The translations under genes and the position numbers were made by a program. From assembly GCA_003139735.1 (NCBI GenBank), contig PLGA01000236.1, forward strand, positions 5,183-11,359: a stretch of DNA of 6,177 bases. The letters are read 5' to 3'. Below the pieces are notes generated by a model that made no database searches, was not told the origin of the DNA, and saw only the letters and a program-made list of their open reading frames with translations. This DNA is from Bryobacterales bacterium. Its GTDB lineage: Bacteria > Acidobacteriota > Terriglobia > Bryobacterales > Bryobacteraceae. This document shows positions 1-6,140 of this stretch, one piece after another. Numbering within the stretch: the first letter of the stretch is position 1; each line of letters begins with the position of its first letter.

Positions 1-1
1 G

Positions 2-496
2 GCCATCGCCAGCGACGCCAACGTGACCTACAAACGGGAGGCTCTGGATTCCATACGGTCCGTGTGGAACGAGATCTTTCATGAATCCTCGGTGAACGGC
101 GCGCTGCGGTCGCGTGGTGAGAAGGTGGCGCTCGCGCCGGGTGTTGTCCTTTATCAGCGACGCCAGGGGCTTCGGCTGAACCGGGCGCTGATGGAACGGT
201 TCGTGTGGGGCCGCTCCTACGCCGCCACGCGCGCTGGCCTCGCGAGCGTGCCGAAGCGCGCCTTCTGGGCCGCCTTTTCGCCTGTCCTTCCGGCCCTGAT
301 GCTGGCTCGCATGAGCTTGATGGCCTGGCGGAAGCGGCGCACCTTTGGCGCGTTCCTGAAAGCGCTGCCGCTCACCGCCGCTTTGAGTGTGAGTTGGTCG
401 TGCGGTGAGTTTACCGGCTACCTGACCGGGCGCGCAACTGCCGCCGGCACGCCCGCCGCCGAGGCCATCGCCCGCGGTTCCCACGCCGCATTCTAG
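2..496 (+). CDS. Glycosyltransferase family 2, C-terminal part (5' end outside window)
   Basis: The frame is open from the left edge to TAG at 494-496, giving 164 residues. A GTG at 23 is in frame, but the residues before it (AIASDAN) join smoothly to VTYKREAL, so the true start lies upstream. The N(V)TYKREAL segment, followed by a Trp-x-Glu and His-Glu region and then a G-x(4)-LAPGVVLYQRR strand, matches the acceptor-side end of GT2 (GT-A fold) enzymes, which transfer a sugar from a nucleotide-sugar donor. The N-terminal DxD donor-binding half is missing only because the window begins here. Two hydrophobic stretches, around FWAAFSPVLPALMLARMSLMAW and around FLKALPLTAALSVSW, suggest membrane association, and the W-x-GE-x-x-GYL ending is common in polysaccharide GT2 proteins. 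The next gene starts 2 bp after the stop, so the two are likely cotranscribed. Family assignment is good; the sugar is unknown. Confidence 0.8.
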   Translation, partial: AIASDANVTYKREALDSIRSVWNEIFHESSVNGALRSRGEKVALAPGVVLYQRRQGLRLNRALMERFVWGRSYAATRAGLASVPKRAFWAAFSPVLPALMLARMSLMAWRKRRTFGAFLKALPLTAALSVSWSCGEFTGYLTGRATAAGTPAAEAIARGSHAAF

Positions 497-498
497 CC

Positions 499-1665
499 AT
501 GCGAATCGGCGTCGATGCAACCTGCTGGCATAACCGGCGCGGCTACGGGCGCCATGCGCGCGCGCTCCTAAACGCATTGGTACGCCTCGATGCCGCCAAT
601 TCGTACACCCTCTTCATGGATTCCACGGCGCCGGCCGAGCCTGTGCCGGGCGGGTGCGAAGTGCGGGTTCTGCCATCCTCGGCTCCGACGGTGCAGGCGG
701 CCTCCGCCAACGGCCATCGCTCCGTGGCGGACATGTGGCGCATGTCCCGGGCCCTGTCCGCGCCCAAGTTCGACGTGCTCCTGTTTCCCACCGTGTACAG
801 CTATGTCCCCGTTTTCAGCCGGGCCCGCAAGCTGGTGATGGTGCACGATGTCATCGCCGAAACGTATCCCCAATTGACGGTGCCGCGCCTGGCCGCCCGG
901 TTCTTGTGGAAAGCCAAAGCGGCCATGGGACGCGCGCAGGCCGACGCGCTGATCACCGTCTCGGACTACTCGCGAGCCACCATTCTGAAGCGCTTTCGCC
1001 TGGACCCCAAGCGTGTGTTCGTGGCCGGCGAGGCCGCCGATGGGATATTCCGGAAACTGGAGCAGCCCGCGCCCGGGCCCAATCTGCGGAATGCCGGGAT
1101 CGATGGATCCCGTCCCATGGTCGTGTACTTGGGCGGCTTCAGTCCTCACAAGAACCTGGAAGCGCTGGTGTCCGCGTTCGCCCGCATCGCCGCGCGAGCG
1201 GAATTCGCGGACGTTTTGCTGGTGATGGTGGGCGAGACATCGGGCGATGCCTTTCACACCTACTTCGGAACCATCGCCGCGCAGGTGGATGCGCTGGGGC
1301 TCCGCGGCCGGGCGATCTTCACCGGCTATCTTCAGGACGAGGACGTGGTCGTGCTTTTGAATATGGCATCCGTCCTGGCCCTGCCCTCGCTCATGGAGGG
1401 ATTCGGCCTTCCCGCCGTGGAAGCGGCCGCCTGCGGGTGCCCCGTCATCGCGACCAAAGCCAGCCCGCTGGCGCAATTACTGGGAGACGGCGGCATTTAC
1501 ATCGACCCGAGTGAGCCGGATATCGCGCGCGCTCTGGAAACCGTGCTTTCATCCGAGGACCTGCGGCTGCGCATGGGCGAGTGCGGCCTGGCTGCCGCCC
1601 AACGCCTCACCTGGGAGGGCGCCGCCCGGCAGATGATGGATATCCTCGGAAAGGTGGCGCCGTGA
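499..1665 (+). CDS. Glycosyltransferase family 4 (GT-B fold)
   Basis: This is a complete 388-residue protein, a normal length for GT4. The N-terminal Rossmann domain opens with MRIGVDATCW and a Gly-containing loop (RRGYGRHARALLNAL, residues 13-27), and has the VHD motif at 115-117. The linker near residue 205 leads to the donor-binding domain: VVYLGGFSPHKNL (208-220) supplies the basic Lys, and the EX7E signature is E300-GFGLPAV-E308, followed by GCPVIATK. Members use a nucleotide sugar with retention of configuration, usually mannose, glucose or related sugars, at the cytoplasmic face. The layout is like mannosyltransferases of exopolysaccharide clusters, but the donor cannot be read. ATG 499 lies 2 bp after the previous stop with no good Shine-Dalgarno sequence, so translational coupling is likely. 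Its stop overlaps the next start. Confidence 0.9.
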   Translation: MRIGVDATCWHNRRGYGRHARALLNALVRLDAANSYTLFMDSTAPAEPVPGGCEVRVLPSSAPTVQAASANGHRSVADMWRMSRALSAPKFDVLLFPTVYSYVPVFSRARKLVMVHDVIAETYPQLTVPRLAARFLWKAKAAMGRAQADALITVSDYSRATILKRFRLDPKRVFVAGEAADGIFRKLEQPAPGPNLRNAGIDGSRPMVVYLGGFSPHKNLEALVSAFARIAARAEFADVLLVMVGETSGDAFHTYFGTIAAQVDALGLRGRAIFTGYLQDEDVVVLLNMASVLALPSLMEGFGLPAVEAAACGCPVIATKASPLAQLLGDGGIYIDPSEPDIARALETVLSSEDLRLRMGECGLAAAQRLTWEGAARQMMDILGKVAP

Positions 1666-2909
1666 GCCGTCCGTTGAATTTCCTGCACCTGACTACCTTT
1701 TACCCGCCGTACAGCTTCGGCGGCGATGCGGTGCAGTTGTACCGCCTGGCGCATGCCCTGGCCGAGGAGGGCCACCACGTAGACGTCGTCCACTGCGTAG
1801 ATTCCTACCACCTCTTGCACCCCGCCGAGCCGCCCGTGAAATTCGCCGAGCACCCGAATGTGGTGCGGCACGAACTGCGCAGCGGCTATCGGGGCCTTTC
1901 ACCGCTCCTGACGCAGCAGACCGGGCAGCCGTGGCTCAAGCGCAAAGCCATTGGCGAAGCGCTCCGCATGCGTTCCTATGACGTGATCCATTTCCATAAC
2001 ATCTCCCTGCTCGGCCCCGGCGTGTTGGCGGCCCGGCCAGCCCGCGGCCAGGCCGTAAAGATGTACACCACTCACGAGCACTGGCTGGTCTGCCCGACGC
2101 ACGTTCTGTGGAAATTCAACCGCGCGCCCTGTGAAAAGCCGGATTGCCTGCGGTGCACCATTCAGGCCAAACGGCCTCCGCAAATCTGGCGCTACACGGG
2201 GTTGCTGCCCCGCATGGCGAAACACGTGGACCAGTTCGTCGCCCCCAGCCGTTTCACCGCGCAGATGCACGCCGAGCGCGGCTTTCCCCAGCCGGTGGCG
2301 TACCTGCCGAACTTTATGGACCGCGTGGACCAGGACTGGCGCGATCCGGCGCCACGGCCGCAAGAGGCTCCCTACTTCCTCTTTGTCGGCCGCCTTGAGT
2401 TGATCAAGGGCTTGCAGACCCTCATCGCTCTCTGGGACCGCGTGCCCTACGATCTGCTGCTGGCGGGCGCCGGAACCTATGAGCCGGAGTTGCGCTCCAT
2501 GGCGGCCCGCAATCCACGCATCCGGTTCCTCGGGCAGTTGCCGCAGCGGGAACTCGGCGCGCTTTACCATCACGCCCTTGCCTGCATCGTTCCATCGGTT
2601 ACCTACGAGACATTCGGAATGACCAGCGTGGAAGCGTTTGCGCGAAAGACACCGGTGGTGGTGCGGAATCTGGGGGCTTTGCCGGAGGTCGTTCGGGATA
2701 GTGGCGGCGGGTTTGTTTATGGCTCCGACGAAGAATTGCTTCACGCCCTGGAGTGCTTCGCCGGCTCCCCCAAGCTTCGCGCCGAACTCGGAGAGAAGGG
2801 CTACCAGGGCTTTCTCCAGTGGTGGTGCCGCGAAGCCCATCTTCGGACGTACTTCGACTACCTGAACCGTAACGCGGAAAAGAAATTCGGCGCCATCCCC
2901 TGGCAATAA
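1662..2909 (+). CDS. Glycosyltransferase family 4 with Cys-rich insertion
   Basis: This protein has 415 residues from GTG 1662. An in-frame ATG at 1581 would add 27 residues that lie wholly inside the previous gene and resemble no GT4 start. The conserved part begins at RPLNFLHLTTFYPPYSFGG, and AAGG at 1651-1654 sits 7 bases before the GTG, so 1662 is preferred. Domain 1 has FYPPYSFGGDAVQLYRLAHAL (14-34), the DVIHFHN strand (107-113) and a THEHWLVCPTHVLW segment (137-150) leading into Cys144, Cys157, Cys162 and Cys165. Domain 2 has LFVGRLELIKG (240-250; Arg244 and Lys249 typical of donor phosphate binding) and EX7E as E316-TFGMTSV-E324, then a proline-valine strand and LPEVV. It is a cytoplasmic sugar transferase of glycan assembly, donor unknown. 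It is the last gene of the left operon and ends convergently with the minus-strand glycosyltransferase. Confidence 0.9.
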   Translation: MSRPLNFLHLTTFYPPYSFGGDAVQLYRLAHALAEEGHHVDVVHCVDSYHLLHPAEPPVKFAEHPNVVRHELRSGYRGLSPLLTQQTGQPWLKRKAIGEALRMRSYDVIHFHNISLLGPGVLAARPARGQAVKMYTTHEHWLVCPTHVLWKFNRAPCEKPDCLRCTIQAKRPPQIWRYTGLLPRMAKHVDQFVAPSRFTAQMHAERGFPQPVAYLPNFMDRVDQDWRDPAPRPQEAPYFLFVGRLELIKGLQTLIALWDRVPYDLLLAGAGTYEPELRSMAARNPRIRFLGQLPQRELGALYHHALACIVPSVTYETFGMTSVEAFARKTPVVVRNLGALPEVVRDSGGGFVYGSDEELLHALECFAGSPKLRAELGEKGYQGFLQWWCREAHLRTYFDYLNRNAEKKFGAIPWQ

Positions 2910-2940
2910 CGATTGGAGCCTCTCGATTCCTGTTCCACTT

Positions 2941-2977
2941 GAGAAGATTTCTCCCCAGGCCAGCGCTCCCAGTGGGG
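2941..2977. terminator. Weak hairpins in convergent intergenic gap (possible bidirectional terminator)
   Basis: The 92 bp between the two convergent stops (2910-3001) contains two small inverted repeats. GAGAA-GAT-TTCTC at 2941-2953 forms a 5 bp stem with a 3-base loop. CCCCA at 2953-2957 pairs with TGGGG at 2973-2977 around a 15-base loop. They share a base at 2953, so they compete or stack. Neither has a T tract on either strand. A terminator is expected between convergent genes, but these structures are weak and the call rests mainly on position. Nothing else is visible in the gap. Confidence 0.22.
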
Positions 2978-3001
2978 CGGACCTGCAAGGCGGCCGGCTC
3001 T

Positions 3002-4201
3002 TTACCGCTTTCGCGCTGCCTCCTCGATCACCGCTCTCATCTGTTCGGTCACCTCCAGGCCCACCCGCTCCCAGGAACGGGCTCCCGCCATGCGGGCGAT
3101 CTCTTCGCGGTCCCAGTTCTTCGCGAGCGCCTGCCACAGCGCGTCGCGGAGGGCCGCGGCATCGTCCACGGGAACAATCGCGCCGTACGCTTCCGAAGGA
3201 ATCATATCGGGGACGCCGCCCACGTCGGTAGCCACCACCGGCGCGCCGCAGCCCATGGCCTCGTGCACCACGTTCGGCCAGCCTTCCCGGGTGCTCGCCA
3301 GGCAGAGCACGTCTGCCGCCGACATGACTTCGGGCATCCGGTCCGGCGTCACGGCCCCTAGAAACGTAACGCTCGATTGCATGTCCAGTTCCGCCACCAG
3401 GCGGCGAATCTCAGCCTCGTAGTGGCCCTCCCGCCCGGCGGCGCCGGCGATCGCCAGATGCGCCTCCACGCCTTCCCGCCGGAGCTCGTGAAGCGCCCGG
3501 ATCACGCGGTGGTGCCCCTTGCGTTCAATCAACGTCCCCGCCGAAAGGACGATGGGCGCGTTCTCCGGCAATCCGCACGCGCGGCGGCTCTGGACGCGAT
3601 CGCGGGGGTGGAACCGCTGCTTGTCGATTCCGTTCGGAATTGTGACGGCTTTGGCGGGTTCCACGCCCAGCAAGAGAGCGAAATCCCGCAGCCGCTCCGA
3701 AACGCAGATCACCCGCGCGGCGCGCCGCAACTCGCGCCGCATGAGCATGCGGCAGCCGGGCCGCCTGGCGTACATGGTTTCGTTTCCCCGCAGGGTTATC
3801 AGGAAAGGCACGCCCATGGCCCGCGCCAACAGGCCGGCGGCCACGCCCGTGGGGTAGGCGAAGTGAGCGTCGATCAGTTCGAAGGGGAAGCGGCGGCGCA
3901 GCCGCTTCACCGGCCGGACGATTTCAGCGTACAGCAGATTCGCAAGCAGAGCGGACCCGAACGGCGGATGAACCCAGCGCGGATGGAGGACTTCGATCGG
4001 GCCGTCCTCGATCCGCGCCGGGACCGCCGCATAGAACAGCCCCTTTCCATGCAGCGCGCTCCAGTAATCGAAAACCGGTACCGGAGCCACCACCTTCACT
4101 TCCGCGGAGTCCGCCACGCGCTCCAGCCGCGCCCGCACAAAGCCTCCCAGAAGCGGCTCGGCGGGGTTGGGATATACACAGCTCAGGCCCAGGATCTTCA
4201 T
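3002..4201 (-). CDS. Glycosyltransferase family 4 (TuaC/WcaC-like type)
   Basis: This is a complete 399-residue protein on the minus strand. ATG at 4201 is preceded by AGGCGA (4214-4209) with a 7-base spacer, a fair ribosome site, and the protein opens directly with MKILGLSCVYPNPAEPLLGG, the typical GT4 first strand and Pro/Gly loop. Other landmarks are DAHFAYPTGVAAGLLA (111-126), FLITLRGNE (133-141), IPNGID (188-193), SAGTLIERKGH (220-230; basic Arg227/Lys228), and EX7E as E306-GWPNVVH-E314 followed by GCGAPVVATDVGGVPDMI. The wording resembles the group that includes teichuronic-acid TuaC and colanic-acid type transferases; this is family resemblance, not orthology. It should act in the cytoplasm on a lipid-linked glycan. 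It is transcribed toward the left operon and away from the beta-helix gene, so it is expressed separately. No frameshift or missing key residue is visible. Confidence 0.9.
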   Translation of the reverse strand: MKILGLSCVYPNPAEPLLGGFVRARLERVADSAEVKVVAPVPVFDYWSALHGKGLFYAAVPARIEDGPIEVLHPRWVHPPFGSALLANLLYAEIVRPVKRLRRRFPFELIDAHFAYPTGVAAGLLARAMGVPFLITLRGNETMYARRPGCRMLMRRELRRAARVICVSERLRDFALLLGVEPAKAVTIPNGIDKQRFHPRDRVQSRRACGLPENAPIVLSAGTLIERKGHHRVIRALHELRREGVEAHLAIAGAAGREGHYEAEIRRLVAELDMQSSVTFLGAVTPDRMPEVMSAADVLCLASTREGWPNVVHEAMGCGAPVVATDVGGVPDMIPSEAYGAIVPVDDAAALRDALWQALAKNWDREEIARMAGARSWERVGLEVTEQMRAVIEEAARKR

Positions 4202-4238
4202 TCCGAAGTCGCCTATGAGCGGCTAGCTTAGCATGAGT

Positions 4239-4257
4239 CGGCCCAAACTTTGGTCCG
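4239..4257. repeat. 19 bp imperfect palindrome (operator-like)
   Basis: Centred on C4248, the arms CGGCCCAAA and TTTGGTCCG pair at 8 of 9 positions. The inner core CCAAA-C-TTTGG at 4243-4253 is perfect. It lies about midway in the divergent gap, 38 bases from one start codon and 56 from the other. That is the size and place of a repressor or activator site for a dimeric regulator, but no regulator gene is in the window and no family consensus is recognised. Confidence 0.35.
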
Positions 4258-4302
4258 CTTGTTGGCCGGGAAATTGCAAAGAGGAGGAGCGGGTTACTTT
4301 CA

Positions 4303-4308
4303 GGGTGA
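4303..4308 (+). promoter_or_regulatory. Ribosome binding site deciding the beta-helix start
   Basis: GGGTGA ends 4 bases before ATG 4313. The reading frame is open upstream to a TTG at 4250, but the 21 extra residues are not signal-peptide-like and would hide the signal sequence that begins at 4313. A stronger purine run, GAGGAGGAG at 4281-4289, is 23 bases from this ATG and has no in-frame start after it before 4313. Confidence 0.5.
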
Positions 4309-4312
4309 GAAC

Positions 4313-5908
4313 ATGCTGCGCTTGATTGGTTTGTGGGCTCTCGTTTGCGCCGGTCTGCAGGCTCAGAGCTATCTGGGACCCGGCCACACCACGGCTGCTT
4401 GCCGCGACGACGACGGGGATGGCTATGGCGTCGGCGACTGCCCCAACGGTCCGGACGCGGATGACGCCGATCCGTCGGTAAATACCACGGAGAGCGTGCT
4501 CTCGAAATACGGGTCGATTTCGGCGTTCCTGCTGCACTTGGGATACTCTCCGGGCGGCGCGGTGTATGTCTCCCCAACCGGAAACGATAAGACGTGCGCG
4601 CGCCAGAAGGATATCGGGGTTACCACTTCGCCATGCGCCACCCATACCAAGGCGGAGTCGTTGCTCCACTCCGGGGATGTGCTGTTCTGGAGAGGCGGGA
4701 CGTACACGGAAACCAAGACCATATTTGCGATCGGCGGTACGGCGAGCCACGCCACGATTTATATGGCGTATCCTGGCGAGAAGCCTATCCTGGACTATTC
4801 GGCGCAGGGCGACAGGGATGGTTTTCGCGGCGACGGTTTCAGCTACTATACGCTCGACGGGCTTGTGTTCAAGGGGCCGTCGAATGGCTACGGCCTGGCC
4901 ACCCAGCAGTACGCCGCCGTCGCGGGAGTCACCGTTCGAAACACGGAAGTCAACCGCTTCTATGACAACGTGTTTTTCATGAACAACATGACGGGAACAC
5001 TCATTGAGCATTCCGTCTTTCGCAACGCCGACATAAACGGCGAACACAATCTGTACATCGGGAACAGCGCCAATCCCTCGCCGAACTTGACCATTCGCAA
5101 CAATATTATCTACGCCGCGGGTGAGGGTGGAGGCCATAATATCCACCTCAACGGCCGGTTTCCCAACGCGACCGTCTCGGGAAACATCATGTACCAGGCG
5201 TTGAATAGCTGCCTGGGATTGCAGATGGGCGTCAGCCACTCGTTGTTCGAAAACAATATCTGCTTCACGACATCCGGCCACTCTCCCATCTTTTTGTATG
5301 ACTATCAGGATAGTAACCCGCTGATCAAGCCATACGACCAGAACTACAATACCTTCCGCAACAACACGTTCTACTATGACGGGGCTTACTACCATGCGGG
5401 CTATGTCGCCTGCGATCAACGGGCATATTGGGTTCGCGATGGATCCGACGCGGGCGGACACGATTTAGGCCACAATACATTCGACAACAATATTTTCTTC
5501 ACGGCTTGCACGGACGGCTCCAGCTCCGCTCTGCGCTACGACACCGATGCCGGTGGCGCCGGCGGCCAGAAGTGGCTGGCGACCGATACGTGGCGCAACA
5601 ACATCATCGCCACCGCTACCCGCTACTCTGATGGCTTCGTTCGGATCGGCAACCTCAAGCAGGATGCGTTTATCAACATGACTTACGCCCAGTTCGACGC
5701 TGCGATCGCCGCCGGGAAGGGGACCAATCTACAGTCCAATCCCATGTTCGCCGCGGCCAATCCGAACTGGTTCAAGTCTCCGCAGCTCTTCGATTTGCGG
5801 ACGCGGTCCGGAAGCCCGGCGAACGGGGCGGGTCTGTCTTCGGATGCTCCGGCTAAAGACATTCGAGGAACCGTCAGGGGCGCTCGCCCGGACATAGGCG
5901 CTTACTAG
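4313..5908 (+). CDS. Secreted right-handed beta-helix protein with MopE-type metal-binding segment and choice-of-anchor-Q-like end
   Basis: This protein has 531 residues. Residues 1-18 (MLRLIGLWALVCAGLQAQ) form a signal peptide with cleavage near Ala17. Residues 30-56 carry C-R-DDDGDGYGVGDC, then an Asp-rich run ending DADPSVN, which matches the putative metal-binding motif seen in MopE-type and thrombospondin-3-like repeats. Asp32, 34 and 36 with Gly37 form a calcium-loop-like DxDxDG, and Cys30/Cys43 could form a disulfide. YVSPTGND (85-92) and LLHSGDVLFWRGGTYTE (117-133) are the usual entry to pectate-lyase-like beta-helices. Coils with Asn pairs recur: IRNNIIY (261), FENNICF (312), FRNNTFYY (348), FDNNIFF (390), WRNNII (427). 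The end, FDLRTRSGSPANGAG...DIRG...GARPDIGAY, is the choice-of-anchor-Q type. It probably binds or processes a polysaccharide outside the cytoplasm; no catalytic triad is recognised, so lyase, epimerase or pure binding all remain possible. It appears monocistronic. Confidence 0.85.
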   Translation: MLRLIGLWALVCAGLQAQSYLGPGHTTAACRDDDGDGYGVGDCPNGPDADDADPSVNTTESVLSKYGSISAFLLHLGYSPGGAVYVSPTGNDKTCARQKDIGVTTSPCATHTKAESLLHSGDVLFWRGGTYTETKTIFAIGGTASHATIYMAYPGEKPILDYSAQGDRDGFRGDGFSYYTLDGLVFKGPSNGYGLATQQYAAVAGVTVRNTEVNRFYDNVFFMNNMTGTLIEHSVFRNADINGEHNLYIGNSANPSPNLTIRNNIIYAAGEGGGHNIHLNGRFPNATVSGNIMYQALNSCLGLQMGVSHSLFENNICFTTSGHSPIFLYDYQDSNPLIKPYDQNYNTFRNNTFYYDGAYYHAGYVACDQRAYWVRDGSDAGGHDLGHNTFDNNIFFTACTDGSSSALRYDTDAGGAGGQKWLATDTWRNNIIATATRYSDGFVRIGNLKQDAFINMTYAQFDAAIAAGKGTNLQSNPMFAAANPNWFKSPQLFDLRTRSGSPANGAGLSSDAPAKDIRGTVRGARPDIGAY

Positions 5909-5919
5909 TCGGCGGGGCC

Positions 5920-5951
5920 GCCGGCCGGACAACCTGAACCGTCCAGCCGGC
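5920..5951 (+). terminator. GC-rich hairpin after the beta-helix gene
   Basis: GCCGGC (5920-5925) pairs with GCCGGC (5946-5951), and GGAC (5927-5930) with GTCC (5941-5944), with one C-A mismatch and a 10-base loop (AACCTGAACC). The hairpin starts 12 bases after the TAG at 5906-5908, where a terminator is expected. No T tract follows (CCGAAACATCC), so it would be a non-classical or Rho-assisted end, or an mRNA 3' stabiliser. Confidence 0.45.
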
Positions 5952-6014
5952 CCGAAACATCCAAGGAATAGTGCGAATTGACCGCCTTTGAGGGGGCAGC
6001 TTGAGGATGGCAAG

Positions 6015-6140
6015 ATGCGCTCCGTCGAAGCCGATGGCATCGACCTCTCCAGGTCCGGCATCCGCGTCAGCTTGTCCGTGAGAGTTCCGCCGGAAACCGT
6101 CGTGTTCATTCAAACCCACGGCAGCACGCTGGCGGGCTAA
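6015..6140 (+). pseudogene. PilZ-like domain remnant (41 codons)
   Basis: ATG 6015, with GAGG at 6003-6006 before it, opens a 41-residue frame ending in TAA at 6138-6140. Its wording, GIDLSRSGIRVSLSVRVPP and then TVVFIQTHG, follows the core of PilZ domains: the [D/N]xSxxG motif (DLSRSG), a beta strand, a Pro-containing turn and a second strand. PilZ domains bind cyclic di-GMP and often control exopolysaccharide output. A whole domain is about 100 residues with an N-terminal RxxxR; here the upstream part is short, with an in-frame TGA at 5979-5981, and the frame stops mid-domain. After the TAA another frame reads PARYHSFMD, faintly like the RYxIG strand that closes PilZ domains, which would fit a frameshift near 6130-6140. 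It is more likely a decayed or broken gene than a functional small protein; chance resemblance is possible. Confidence 0.4.

Larger units (their letters stand above)
4202..4312. promoter_or_regulatory. Divergent intergenic region driving both flanking genes
   Basis: The start codons of the minus-strand glycosyltransferase and the plus-strand beta-helix gene face away from each other across 111 bp, so promoters for both should lie here or just inside the genes. I see no convincing -35/-10 pair on either strand. The region is AT-richer than the flanking coding DNA around 4240-4280 and holds the palindrome at 4239-4257 and a smaller one at 4222-4232 (GCTA-GCT-TAGC). The promoter role is inferred from gene orientation. 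Confidence 0.45.

Noticed and set aside
1096..1111. Hairpin GGGATC-GATG-GATCCC
   Set aside because: It lies inside the linker-coding part of a GT4 gene with no intergenic role or T tract. It is probably incidental.
568..1514. Several open frames on both strands within the first GT4 gene
   Set aside because: They are Arg/Gly/Pro-rich translations typical of off-frame GC-rich DNA. The GT4 frame explains the region completely.
1899..3137. Long open frame on the minus strand spanning the second GT4 gene and the convergent gap
   Set aside because: It is an antisense shadow in GC-rich DNA: the product is low in motif content and runs into two well-supported genes.
3377..4231. Plus-strand open frame of 284 codons opposite the minus-strand GT4
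   Set aside because: It is an antisense shadow with His/Arg/Pro-rich composition and no domain-like segments.
4223..5461. Long open frame (412 codons) antisense to the beta-helix gene
   Set aside because: Its Val/Ile-rich product is what results from reading the Asn-rich AAC/AAT repeats backwards. It has no recognisable motif and crosses the divergent promoter region, while the sense frame has clear domains.
5874..6119. Minus-strand open frame of 81 codons near the right edge
   Set aside because: It overlaps the end of the beta-helix gene, the hairpin and the PilZ-like frame, and its product shows no recognisable family features.
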